NCBI RefSeq assembly: GCF_000006565.2
Contig: NC_031472.1
Location: 434,001-498,000, forward strand
Reading direction: 5' to 3'
DNA from: Toxoplasma gondii ME49
Lineage: Eukaryota; Apicomplexa; Conoidasida; Eucoccidiorida; Sarcocystidae
DNA length: 64,000 nucleotides
The notes under the pieces are model-generated. The model was given only the letters and a program-made list of their open reading frames with translations, had not been told where the DNA came from and ran no database searches. The translations under genes and the position numbers were made by a program. Shown here piece after piece: positions 37,280 through 49,044 of the stretch (its first letter is position 1; every line of letters begins with the position of its first letter).

Positions 37280-40200
37280 ATGACAATGAGGACCTTAGGG
37301 GACCCCCACGATGGTATTTCATCTCTCTCAGGTGAAAGGAGTGGGGAAGGCGGCGAATTAAACCGCGAGGATGTTACTCGAACTCCCGCCCTTCCTTCAT
37401 CAAAACGGAAAGAAGGCAGGAACACGAACAAGAGTGTCAACTGCAAAAAGCGAACGATTTTGTCCTCTAGCATTTCTGTTTCAACATCGACTTCTACCAC
37501 GGGACGACGGAGGGGAGCCTCATTGTCGGGCCGTCCCAGTGGTGGGTCATCAGGTCATCCACTTTTGGCATCTGTCTCTTCCTCTTCGTTGCATGCTAAG
37601 GAGAAAGGAAGACAGTCAGGAAACCCGGCTCGAGTGCAGAAGCACAGCCTCTCTTCTTCTCACTCGCCTTCCCTCCCCGTTCAGTCCGCATCCTTGCGCC
37701 ACACCTCCAGTGGCTCTTCAGAGTCTCCACGCGCCGTTTGTTCTCCTGTCTCCACCAAAACAAAGGAGGCGTCCTGTCTCCGTTCGTCGGCTTCATGTCC
37801 TGTCCTCCCTTTCCCCTTTCTCTTCTCTTCGCCCCTCCGTTCTCCTCTCTATGCTCCTCCCGCAGCTGCTCACCTGCGCCCCCCACCGGGTGCAGTGGAG
37901 TCACTTTCGAATCCGGGAGGCCCCGCTATTCGTCCGTACCCTTCAACGAGTTGCTCCCCTCGTTTGGCAGAGAGAGGCCCCTCGTTGTTTTCCCCATCTT
38001 GCCAGAAGATCTGTACGCCTCATCGCTGGAGTCTAGACACTCTAGACGTTAGCCAAAGACCGGGCGTGGTTGTTTTGCCGCCTCGCAGTTCTCTTCGACT
38101 TGAGAGAGCAGCGAGCACATCTTTCACTATCCCCGAACCGCCGCTTTATCGTCCAGGCTCGTCCATGTATAGGTTAGGTTTCACAAAAACTAAATTCGCT
38201 TTCCTACCTCGATACGGGTTCCCCAGCTTCCGGAGTCTCCCTCGTCTCCTCACTGTGCCTGCCCCGGCTTCTTCGGTGCTTTCCTCTGATTCGCCTGTCC
38301 TGCCCGTGAGTTCGCATCGCTCCTCCTCGGTTTCCCGCAGTTGTGAAGGACAGCCTGAGAGACAAATTTGCGAACAAGCAAAAGGCCTCTTGGCGGCGAA
38401 GAGCGGATTGGCACAAGGGGCAGGAGACAGGGGCGGGGAGAACGGAGACAGGGAGGGAGAGGAGAGAGGGCGTAAAGGAGTGGAGACGGACGGAGAGACG
38501 AGAGGGGGAATAGCCCAGAAAAACGAAGAAAAAGAGCGTGACACAGGAATCCAAGGGCGAAGCGAAGGAGCGAAGGGAGAACGTGTGGAAGAAGAAGGGA
38601 AGCGTTCTGGAGGACAAAGCCTCGCGGAGAAGCAAGGTCCAAGAAGAACGACGCGTGATTTAAACCTAAAAGACGAAAAAGGGTCTTCAAAATCCTCTTC
38701 GATGCCTGCTGGCCCTAGACAAAGAACAGAAGCAAGCTCCAGGTGGGCGACAGCTTCTTTTGGTCCCCCTCGTCTGAAAAAGGCGTCGTCTTTACCGGCC
38801 TTGCGCAATACTGGAGACGATAGGTTCCACCAAAGCAAAGAGGGTAGAGACGCTCAGAAGGCTGAAACACATTTAAAGGAGATACGGAACCTCGTCTCCG
38901 TGTTCTGCCGGCTGATGTGCTCTGTCTCTGCCGGCGAATATCCTCATAGTGCGTGGAGCATCGGGATGAATGAACGGAGGGGTCGAGAAAGAGAGGAAAG
39001 AGACAGAACAGAAGAGAAGGGGCAAGAAGGGAAAGCTATCAAAAAACGCGAGCAGGTCGGCTGCGCAGAAATAGAGGACAACTCATGGGTGAAAATAGAG
39101 GCAGACGAGGGCGGAAGCGGGGTGCGTGACAAAGAGAGACAAGGAAAGCCTGAGAGAAAGAGGGAACCTGAACAGGACGAAGAAGGAACAGGAAATGTCC
39201 AGGAAGACAAAGAGCGAACTTGGAGCAGCTTCCTTCGCTATCGTCAGAAAGACGCCACGGCATCATGTTATGAGGCGAGAGACAAATTCAACGCCGGCGC
39301 TTTCATAGATGAAGGCAAAAAGTCAATGTCACAGCACAGTCAGACAGCAGACGTGCGTCCTTCGTCCCGCATCGGTTGGGGCCGTGAAGAAGATGGCACG
39401 AAAAGAGAAAAAGACGAAGCAGAGAGAGACTCTCGGACAATCTCTCGGGTCCATCTACTACCTGAGCACGGAGCATGCCCACACAGGGGCATTCGAGAGA
39501 AGAAAAATCAAGTCTATGCCAATCTATATCGTTTTCCCTCTTCTTCCTTCCCTTCTGCTCGTTCTTCATGCCCCTCTGCCTCTCCCATGTCGCTATGGCC
39601 CTGTTCTTCTTCATGTCTGTCATCATGGTCGTCCCCGCAGCCCACGTGTCAATCACTGGCCGAACTCTGGAAGCTCCAGAAAGCGACTATTCGAGTCCTC
39701 AGAAGCAGAACGTCTTCTCAAGATGAGCGCGGCGCGAAACATCTACGGTCACATTCTATCGAGGAAACGGAGCAGAAGGGGAGGATAAACGTCAGAGATT
39801 CGGACGAGGAAAAGGTCGGTGTGTCGCATTCGGCCCCTTGGCAGAGTGAGAGAGACTTGGTCGGCTGTCTTAGAGGAGAACAGTCAAGGGAAACTCAAAG
39901 CGATATCTCAGGCTCTGCTCCCAAAGTGCTTCAGAGAGAGAAACGCCAGACAGAAAGAACGCGAGATGTGGGAGGACCGGTGCTGGAACAAGCTGGACGA
40001 AGGGCCAGTCTTTGCCAGACGAGCAAACATCGAATTTTGTCGCCTCAAAACAGGGACGCGGTGTACCACTTTGGAAACAGAAACGCCAACTTGTCACCTC
40101 CCAAGCCAGAAAGTGTCTCTGGCCCCCACGCGGTATGCAGTGTTTCTGATTCTTCAAAGTTTGGGGGAGAAATGAAGACAAAAACAACGACAGACCCGGA

Positions 40201-41910
40201 GGAGCGGCACTCTGTCTGCATTGATGAGTTTCCATACCCTAGATCTGAGTGCAATAGCGCGACACGGTATGTACAGGCATTTCGTTCGTTCAGCACACGT
40301 CTAAAGAGAAACAAATGTGCATCTGTGGGGAGCACTAGAAACGGCGAGGAACCGGAAACAAGAGAGAGAAGGCAGCCGTGTTTAGCAGTTCTGAGGAGAA
40401 ACGAGAAAGAGCGAGAGGAGGAAGAGACACATATGGAAGTGAGGAGGGGGAGTAGACAAAAGGGCAATAAATTCGAGGGAGCGAAGCGCAACGAACCTGG
40501 TGAAAATGAACGAAGAAGCGTTTCTGAACTTTTGTGGGAAGAAGCACGGAAGAAGCATCGACAGAGTCTCGCTCTCGCGAGAGACAGGGTCGCTCAGCAG
40601 CGCGCGGAAAACGCACGACGAAGAAAAGAAATTGCGACATTGCTGAAAGGTTCGGAACTGCGGGAGGAAGAAAGAATAACAAAGGTGAAAGCGGCATTTG
40701 GAGACGGATTACGCGCGGCGACATCTGCAAGCATGGACGAAGAAAAGAAAACGGGGCAAAAGGGGACAGCAAAGGGAGACAGGGACCATCACGAGACAAC
40801 GAAACAGCTGCAGGCGACACAGAACCACAGAAGCATGCTTGTAGCCAGAGAAAAGAAAAAACGAAACGAGAGTACGAAGGGGCCGACGCCAGCTCTGGTA
40901 GCGATAGCTACGGTCGTGGAAGCAATTCTAGTGAGTCTGAGGGGAGTGACAACAGCCACAAGAAGAGCAGAGAAGGTGACGAAGCAATAGACAAAGGGAA
41001 AGAAGACACTCGTTCCACTTCACCGCCAGAAAGAATGAACACAGAGTCGCCGGTATCAGAGACAGACAGCAGCTCGAGGTCGAGCAGTCCCGCCGTAAAC
41101 GTGCGTCCTCGCGAAGGTAACAAAAGAGACTCATCTTCACATGGAGATGACAGTCTACGTGAATCAAACAGTGACACTGAAGCCGAACACGAACCCGAAG
41201 GCAATTGCACCGCGAATCGAGGAGATAAACTGCTAGGAAACAAGTTAGAGGCACAGCGTGTTTTTAAAGGAGAAAACAGTTCATCAAACAGCGATGCAGG
41301 ACCGAGCACAGAAAAACTGGTGTCAACTCCCCTCGAACGCTTCGCTAACAAACGCTCTGCTGTTGGGAGACACGTCTTGTCAACCAGTAGCGATGACGAA
41401 GAGGAAGACGAAAGAAAACAAAGAGTCCCGAGGCAGAAAAGGAACGACAGTGACACTGCAGGACCTCCGAGCAGTTCCCCTGCCGCACGTCGAAGTCATC
41501 TCATCTTATCTCAGACAAGAAGAGATGACGGCAAGACGTCTTGGATGGGTGGGTGGAGAGGCAAAAGAAAAATAAACAAGAAAATGAGTGATTCATATAG
41601 CAGACGTAGCTCCAAAAGCGTTCATTTTGCCCCTTCACCTTCATCTAGGGTTGCCGACGACCAGACATTCTCAGGCAGCCGTGAAGGACGAGGGAAAAAG
41701 GAGAGAATAGAACACGAAAATATGAAAATGAATCGCTCTGCTTCCTCCCAACACCAGGACAATTCCAAAACTCGAAAGCAAAGTGACAGTGGTAGGCGCC
41801 GAAGAGAATCCTTTTCTTCGTCGTCTCCTTCGTCTGCCTCGTCATCCCCGTCCGATGCACCCTCGCAAGAAAGCTCCCTCTCGGGAGAAGCTGACAGTCA
41901 GAGTCTTTGA
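37280..41910 (+). CDS. Large basic Ser-rich protein of unknown function
   Basis: A single frame runs from ATG 37280 to 40990 and a second, equally protein-like frame continues to a stop at 41910; they overlap at 40534-40990. A phase-0 intron from an AAG|GTGAAA donor at 40685 to a CAG acceptor at 40830 or 40848 would join them cleanly, giving roughly 1,490 residues. The product is rich in Ser, Arg, Glu and Lys. A likely coiled coil lies near 40540-40700 (ARDRVAQQRAENARRRKEIA). The C-terminal 350 residues are Ser-Asp/Glu-rich with casein-kinase-2-like acidic serines (TSSDDEEEDE, SNSDTEAEHE) and end in a poly-Ser stretch. I see no signal peptide, membrane helix or recognised domain. A nuclear or cytoskeletal scaffold is a guess from composition alone. 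Confidence 0.6.
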
Positions 41911-44650
41911 CACGCTGAGAGAAAAGATGAAAGAAGCAGGATTCCTGCCACGTTTTCGTCCTCTTCGTCGGAAGGGGGGGAGACGCAGAAACTGTCGAGA
42001 GCGATAAGGAAGCAAACAAGAAGTCCTGCAGGTTCATGGTCTTCCTAGTGGGGTCCAGTTCCACTTCCCTCCAAAGCACCCCCTTTTCCCGATCTGTCCC
42101 TGTCAAGGAAAGAAACAACAAAAAGGGGGTGAACGTCGTGCTTCCCCATTGACGTCACCCTCATGGTTTTACGCTTCTATTTCCAGCGCTGCCTCTGCTG
42201 GAGCACCAGGGTGTAGAACGAAAGCCACCTCTATTCGCCCTTCCATTAACTTGGGGAATACAAGTGTCGACCAGTTCTCATCGTCTCCCGCTACAACTAT
42301 TTTACCTTCTGCTTCGTCTCCACAGGAGTGTAACCAAAGTTACCCTCTTCGCCCTCTCCAGCAAATAGCAAAGGCTCTTCAGTGAAAACTATAGAACCAT
42401 GGAAAACACGAATTCTGAAGATACAAGAGAATGCATCTGCAGGCACAGGAGGCAACCAGGCAATATAGTAAAGAACACGCACAAGGTGAATAAAAGAAAG
42501 TTTCTGTGACTCGAGAGTAGACAGGGGCACAACTTTGAGGTGAGTCTGTCGTCATGAGCAAACACCAGTGGACACCCTGCTCCCTCTTATGTGGTCTGAA
42601 GAAGAAAGGAAAGGTTTTCATGAATCAAACGGCTAGTGCCGTTCTTTTTGTTGCTAATTGACAAGAGCGAGAAACTAAGACAAAATTAGGCATAAATGAG
42701 AAGAACAAAGACAATTCCCAAGCACCACTGCGCACGAGGACGACCGCAGGCTACGGTTATAGCTGCAAATTTAACGTCCCTTTTTGTTGGTCGTCTCCCA
42801 CTACAAGACCTTGTATGTATAGGAACACTCAACAGCGAATTGCATCTGCATGTATTTCCATCACGTCTCTAATCCTCTGCGTCACATCTCGGCAATTGAC
42901 TGAGAAAAAGTCTGTACACATGCTCGGGTTACAGCGCGCAGCCGCCGCCACAAGCGGCTCAGCTTTCTCATCTGTTTTACGAGACAGTTTTGACCTTTAG
43001 CAGAAAATCAAATTCGACAACAGAGTTGCACCGTGATCTGTACGACCAAGCCTCTTCGCTGTTTCACCCTGAACAACATGCTTGCCTTCTGTTTGGACGT
43101 CCGTATGAATACTCATACGTTCGGGACACTTGCATGGTTGCGCCTGCTGAGGTTTTGAAAGATCTGTGTTTTGCACAACACAGAAAAAATTCTCTTGCTG
43201 CCATTCCGCGTGATCAACTACAAGGCACGAGAAGTGGCCGCTCGCTTTCTTGGTAGCACTATAGAAGCTCTTTCGTCCAATCAAGGCAGGCATCGGCGAA
43301 CACATCCCACATAATGAACGTTTCCGAAGTGAAACGTGAGATTCGTTTAGGATCCCATCGTCTGGAGGCTTAAACGCGCGTGGCGTTTCTTCCGGTGCGA
43401 AGACGCAGCAACCTAATTCCATTTCCCTGTGTAAGCAGGAGGGACTTCATGTGCTGCAAAACGGTTTGATCACATAGCAGATCTAACATCTATCTTGCCT
43501 GCCACACACTCTGCCCAACACACTGTGTATATTTTCCATTCCTACCAAAATCTCCATAAATACAGCATTCTTCCTGTACCTGGTTCTGCTGGCAAGCTAA
43601 ATATTTCGCTCCAGGGGACGGCGAATCGAAACGGAAAATACCTGACCGTAGTGGCGTCTCTCCTGTGTTGTTTTGTCTACGGTACATGTTCGTAGAACCA
43701 TCTGCGAGGGTTTCTTCGATCGTTATCGACTGGTGGAGAACTGCGCAGTCTTCTTTCGCTGGAAAGGCGGTTTCGCTATCATTATGTTAACCATTTCACG
43801 ATTCATTTTGCAGTTTGCAGAGAACATATATCCCGCCAGCCGGTTTTCGCAAATTTAGTTGCCAGAACGCTCGTCACATTTGGCGCCTTTCTACGCTCGG
43901 GATAAGTTTTGTGCCACCCGTGGCCTCAAATGACATCTGAGCACCTGTGGTGGAGGCTGCTTTTCGGCACTCTCGTACTGGCAAGGAAGTGCCTTTCCGC
44001 AGCGAACCAAAATCTTGTGTGCTAAAATGGAAATGCCCTTGATTTCTGTCATCGTTTCCCCATTTGGGAACGCGACCTATCCGTGCTTTTCCAGCCCGGC
44101 TGCAGCCATGCACGTGTAGTTCGCTCTTCCCTCTGGGGTTCTCCGCAGTATAGCCGAGATCGAGAACTCCCCATTTTTATCGAACATCTGCAGAGAATCC
44201 ACTGGAAAACAGTGGTCTGATCCGGTTCTTTGATGGGTATTCTCCCTTCGAAATTTTCGAACGTCTCGGCCGAGGGTTGCGCAAACTTTCTTGCCTCTGT
44301 CTCAGGTCTCGTAGAGACAGGCAGCTGTTGAGACGGAGCGGCCCACTCGGCGGCCTCGTTGCTCGTTCTGCTCAACAGGGTGGTTGTTAACAAAACCCGC
44401 CGCAAATGTGTCTTATTTCGTTCTGCGTTCGATGTTCTCCGCTACCATCTCCCCTTGCACTTGGTCACGCTTATCCTCCCTCGAGAACTCTCTTCTCATT
44501 CCGTTTGCCGCGGTATGCGCGATATCCTGACACAGCGTGGCACCTCGTGTGCTCGCGTGCGCGGGTCTCCCGCCTATGACGGTTCGCGGATTTGCCGGGA
44601 AAGCAGCATGCTGTCCCGGTGAAAAACTACTTTGACACAGCTTTCATCAG
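41911..44650. other. Intergenic spacer with short ORFs
   Basis: No convincing multi-exon gene is present. Two minus-strand frames stand out slightly: 43422-42997, described separately, and 44405-44049 (118 codons, TTG start). The rest is stop-rich on both strands. I see no RNA genes or repeats. Confidence 0.45.
42997..43422 (-). CDS. Possible small Cys-containing protein
   Basis: A 141-codon minus-strand frame starts at a true ATG (GGAAATGGAA) and contains nine or ten cysteines, for example GHFSCLVVDHAEWQQENFFC. There is no signal peptide, membrane helix or recognisable domain. It sits alone in spacer. It could equally be a random frame or an exon of an unrecognised gene. Confidence 0.2.
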   Translation of the reverse strand: MELGCCVFAPEETPRAFKPPDDGILNESHVSLRKRSLCGMCSPMPALIGRKSFYSATKKASGHFSCLVVDHAEWQQENFFCVVQNTDLSKPQQAQPCKCPERMSIHTDVQTEGKHVVQGETAKRLGRTDHGATLLSNLIFC

Positions 44651-45324
44651 TTTCCTTCTGTTTTTGCTTTGCGCAAGATTAGAGTAGGTTTTTTCGTTTT
44701 TTTTATTTCCAGCGATTTCCACCGTATCCCCACGTTTGTCGTCCGCCGTCACCCACTGCTGTTTTTCCCCCGTCCAAGTTGCGTGTCTTTTTCTGCGTCT
44801 GGGTTGCACGTTTTTTTCTCCGCACTTCTCTTATTCCTGCCCCCCCAATTTCTTGATTGGGTCTGTTGCTCTTGGGTCTCATGATTGTCCTTCACGCGTC
44901 TCCTGATTTATTGTTTCCCGTCCGGAGCCTCCTCATACATCGTTTCGTGTATTCCGTTCCGGTGTTTGGGGCCCCGTTGGTCGTCTGTCTCTGTCGCTCG
45001 CACGCCTTCCCCTCTGAATCTCTCAGCTGGCCTTCTGCCCTCGTTCTCTCCCTTTTTTCACGACGGGCCGTTTCTGTCGATTCCGGGAGCTCTGTCGCTG
45101 GGTTCTTTTTCTCTCGACAGCGACCTCCCTAGAACCTCAGGAAGCCTGCCTGCTGTCGGGCTCCCCCGCTTTGCGTGCCAGTCTCTCGGGATCTTTCCGT
45201 TGCTCTGACCTACCCCTTCTCTGACACAGATCCGGTCCCCATTTTTAACAATTTTCTCCTTTCTCCGCTCCGCCTCGACTTCACGATTTCTGCTGCCAAC
45301 TTCTTCACTGTTATCTTTCCTACG
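44651..45324 (+). promoter_or_regulatory. Pyrimidine-rich leader/promoter of the ApiAT gene
   Basis: About 650 bases directly upstream of ATG 45325 are strikingly T/C-rich on the plus strand, with repeated TTTTTC, TCTCC and CCTTTC runs. The coding frame happens to stay open back to 45175, but that part has leader-like composition, so the later ATG in ACGATGGCG context is preferred. This is probably core promoter plus 5' UTR. No TATA box is evident. Confidence 0.4.
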
Positions 45325-48300
45325 ATGGCGCCCCCCGGCGGCCAGACTCCCCGGCAGTTGAGCGCTCCGCCGTCTTCTGCTGGCAAGCCGTGCTCTTCGA
45401 ACTACCAGATTGTTTTGCCTGGCGAGCAGGATCAATGGAAGCCAGCGACACGTAATCCCTTTGTCAGGCTCTTTGGCTTTTTTCTGCGTCGCCTGCAGAC
45501 GCTGATGGGCCCCGTGGAAGATACCCCTGCGATTCAGGCCGCCAAGATGCAGCAGCGCCCGTGCCAGCTTAACCGCTTCGTGTTGCTGGCCGTATACTTC
45601 GTCTATGCGCTTCTCACCGCGCGTGTGTACTTCGCCTGGCCGAACCTGTCCAATCTGCTCTTCCGGAACGACGCGTACATCTGGTTGTGCAGCGACAACG
45701 AACCTGACATGCGTCTGCCCGAGAACGGCGAACGCCGCTACAAGTGCGAGGCCCAGAATTCTGAGGTTGGGAAACTGTTTGTCACTTGCCTCGCCTTCGC
45801 CTTCTCCTGTTCTCTCGTCGCGGGCATTCTCCTCGACTTCCTGGGCGCAAAAGTAACCGCCATGATTGGCCAACTCTGCAACTTGCTTTCCTGGGTTCTC
45901 CTAGCCTTCGCTGGAGAAGGCTGCGAAACGTACTTTCCCGCTTTCATCCTTATGGGTGTCGGGTCGGACGTCGGCTACCTGCCCCTCCTCTCATCCGCCA
46001 ACTTGTTCCCTGGACATGAAGGGTGCGTCTGAAGGAACGGCGATATCGCCGCGCACGGGGAGAAACCGTGTATGAGAGCGGAAAGGAACATGTGGGATAG
46101 AAATTTGAGGTAGAAACGGGGTGGGGAAAGTCGAGAAATGGCGGAGTGAGTGATGCAGCGATTGCTGGAACGAAGGGGACGAAGGGAGCGTTTGAATAAG
46201 ACTCATCAAGGTCGTGGCTGTGCTCGTTTGTGTATGTGTGTGTTTTGTCGGTATGTGCTTGTTCTGGCGTTTTTGGCAGGTTGGTTATTGCGTTGCTGGG
46301 AGCAGCCAAAAGTGCCAGTTTTGCTATGCCGACCATTCTGGACGTGACGGAGAACGGTGCTGACAACATACACTTGAAAGAAGTGTCACTCGGATACGCC
46401 ATTTTTGGACCAGGTATGGAACGCATCTCTCTCGTTTACGCGCCGCTGGTCTCGCTATTTTTTCCCAGTCCTGACTGCCTCGGTCGTTCTGGGACGTGCA
46501 TTTTGTTTTCGCGGGGACTGAAGTAGCTGGCTGGTTTTCGAGGAGGTGCGATAGCATAGAATCGACTCACTGTTTTGATCAAAAACGTCTGCTGCATGCG
46601 TACGTCTGTGTAGCCGACATGCTCGCCCGTGTCTTCAACTACAGGTGTAGAGTCTACCCTCCGCAGCGTATCACATTCACAACGGCGCGCACGCGCATTC
46701 GTAAGAAGACAGCAGGATAGACACGCCGGTGCGTGTACATTTCCGCGTTGTTTGTGAAGGCTTACTGTTGGGGTCTGATCCGGTTCGCTCGGAATGTCCC
46801 TGTCCCGCGGACGCACCACTTCGTCGCGTTCGTGCATCGTTTTTGTTTTGCTTTCACAGGCGTCTGTTGTCTATTGGCGATCTTCCTGGTTCCTCTGCAA
46901 GTTTTCAAGCCATGGAATGAATTCGTGGGGCTGGAGGAGGAAGACCAGCCACACCCGCTAGTGCGCGTGAACGATTCTTTTGCGTCTTACGGCGCACATG
47001 CGTGGCGTGACAGTTTCTCGAGTTTCCAGGAAGTGAAGGACTGGATCCACCAGCACCACATCAACACGCCACTGGAGGAAATGACGACGGGGCAGCTGCA
47101 CCATCCCTCGTCTCCTTCGTCCCTCGCGCCCCCACCACACCACCTCGGCCCGCAGCATGTGGGCGCGGCCGCCGTCGGAGGCGTCTCGGGCTCGCTAGCT
47201 GGGCCCGCACCGGCAGCGCAGCAGGCCCGGCACTTCGCGGACACCTCGCCGGAGGCCCAGAGCGTCCCAGCGGACGACGCCTCGCCCCTGTCGGGTGCGA
47301 AAACCACGCCTGTGACTCCACCTCTCGAGAAGGTTGCCTCTGGCGACACGGTTGCGACGACCCAGGTGCTCTCGGTGGTTCCGAGTACCGATGCGGAGAA
47401 GGAGACTAAGGAGAACACCGGAACTCTGTCCGCGTCGCAGTTGCTGGTCACCTCGCTCCCGCCGATCGCTGCGAGCCGCGCAGGAAGCGTGTTCGGCGCC
47501 TCGGACGCCGACATCGTCCACTCGGGACCGTCATTCTCTGGCCTTCGCGGCGGAGCCATGGAAGAGGAGAAACCCGCCAACTTCTGGTCGCAAGTCTTCT
47601 CCAAGTACGCCTTCGGCATCATCTTCTACAGCGTCCTGAAAGCCATCATGTACGCCTTCTTCACCACTGGCGGCGAAAACCTCCTTGGCAAACAGGTCAA
47701 CGACTTCATGGGTGCAGCGCTCCCCTTCTCCTGCCTCCCGTGCTTGGTGAGTGAAAGGAAATGGGAAGCAATAGGAGAGAAAACGGATATCTACATCGTC
47801 GAGGCCAAAGACGACAGAGGAGTTGAGTCGAATCACCCTGGCCATTTGTGACCGCTCTAAGCGGGAAAGGGTCTATCGAAAGTAGCTGTCAGTTTATCTC
47901 ATTCCACCAAACATCTATATGCGTATGGATATATACACTTCATCCGTATGAACGTAAATGTAACTCTATATGCCAGTGATTATGTAGATGTCTCTTCAGA
48001 AATGAGTGTCGTGCTCAAGGAGAATGGCGACGTTGGTGCCAAGGTCTCTGGTTTTCGAATGGTGAGGTGGGGACAATAGCGTGATACAGAAAAGCGGGCA
48101 AGGGCAAGAGGGAAGCCTTGCGCACTGACGCCGGGTAGTCTGGGCTGGCGAATTTTAGGTTTTCCATGAAATCTATTTGGAAGAAGAGGCTTGATAGTAC
48201 TACCGTAAGTACATAATATGCAGTCCCAGCAGTAGCGGTTAAACTATAGAAGAGTGGAGTATTATCCATACATACCAGGCGTGGACCGTCAGATGTAATA

Positions 48301-49044
48301 CGTGAGCTGGGTTAAGAACGTGTTGGGATAAAGAGAACAGGAGTGAGGAGAGGGGACCTCTCCGGGAGATAAATACCACCGTCGGTCTTGCAAATCAGGG
48401 GTGTCTGCTCACTCACCTCTGCTTTCCTTCTGTGTTTCTGGGAGGCGGTGCTGGACGGTTTTTCGTGTTTTGGCTCTGTGTGTGCGGGCGTGCAGGTTTT
48501 GGGGAAGGTCGTCGACACCGTGGGAATCATGCCAGCTCTTTTGTTGTTGAACAGCTTCATCACTCTCGCCTACGGGTTCTCGATGATTGACAGCACGTTC
48601 ACGGCGTATCTGGCGGCGATTTTGTACATTTGCTACGTCTCGTTCTATTCTTCTCAGAGCTACTGCTACGTGTCCGACACGTTCTCGTCGTGTCACTTCG
48701 GCAAGCTCGTTGGAATTATCCACATGATTGCTGGTTTTCTTTCGCTGCTGAAGATTCCGATGCAGTCGCTCGTCGTCCATGTTTTCCATTCCGAATACTT
48801 GTATCCGTGCCTCATCATGCTCGGCTTCTGTCTATGCAACTTCATCGTCCTCTTCTGGCTTGTGTACTTGAAGCGCAAAGATCCCCACCCCTTCTGGTCG
48901 AAGTCTGCACGCGACGCCGTCAAGAAGGAGCAGGAGCGCCAGGACGCAATGAAGCGGGAGAGAAAGGAGAAGCGCATGCAGGAAAAAGAGGCTAGAAAGA
49001 GAGAGAATGAGGGGAGACCGGCGCATGCTGTCGAGATGGCCTAG
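45325..49044 (+). CDS. ApiAT-family amino-acid transporter (SLC43-like MFS)
   Basis: The four exons are 45325-46022, 46280-46413, 46860-47746 and 48496-49044. All have clear GT-AG sites (GTGCGT, GTATGG, GTGAGT donors) and phase, giving 755 residues. ApiATs are apicomplexan major-facilitator proteins, related to animal SLC43, that import amino acids at the plasma membrane. Helix 1 is LLAVYFVYALLTARVYFAWP followed by NLSNLLF and an extracellular Cys-containing loop. Helices 2-5 include LAFAFSCSLVAGILLDFLGA, the LLDFLG motif being the MFS A-like loop, then LCNLLSWVLLAFAG and LMGVGSDVGYLPLL. Exon 2 adds ALLGAAKSASFAMPTILD. The central loop in exon 3 (about 225 residues) is Pro/Ala/Ser-rich. The second half has FGIIFYSVLKAIMYAFFTTG and, in exon 4, AALYICYVSF-type helices, ending in a Lys/Glu/Arg-rich tail. 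Which ApiAT paralogue this is cannot be told from here. Confidence 0.82.

Noticed and set aside
44049..44405. 118-codon minus-strand frame, with an EF-hand-like DKNGE in a neighbouring frame
   Set aside because: It has a TTG start, no full EF-hand loop, and the two hints are in different frames.
45175..45324. Upstream in-frame start for the ApiAT gene
   Set aside because: The extra 50 codons have leader-like pyrimidine-rich composition, while ATG 45325 has a better start context and begins a plausible cytosolic N-terminus.
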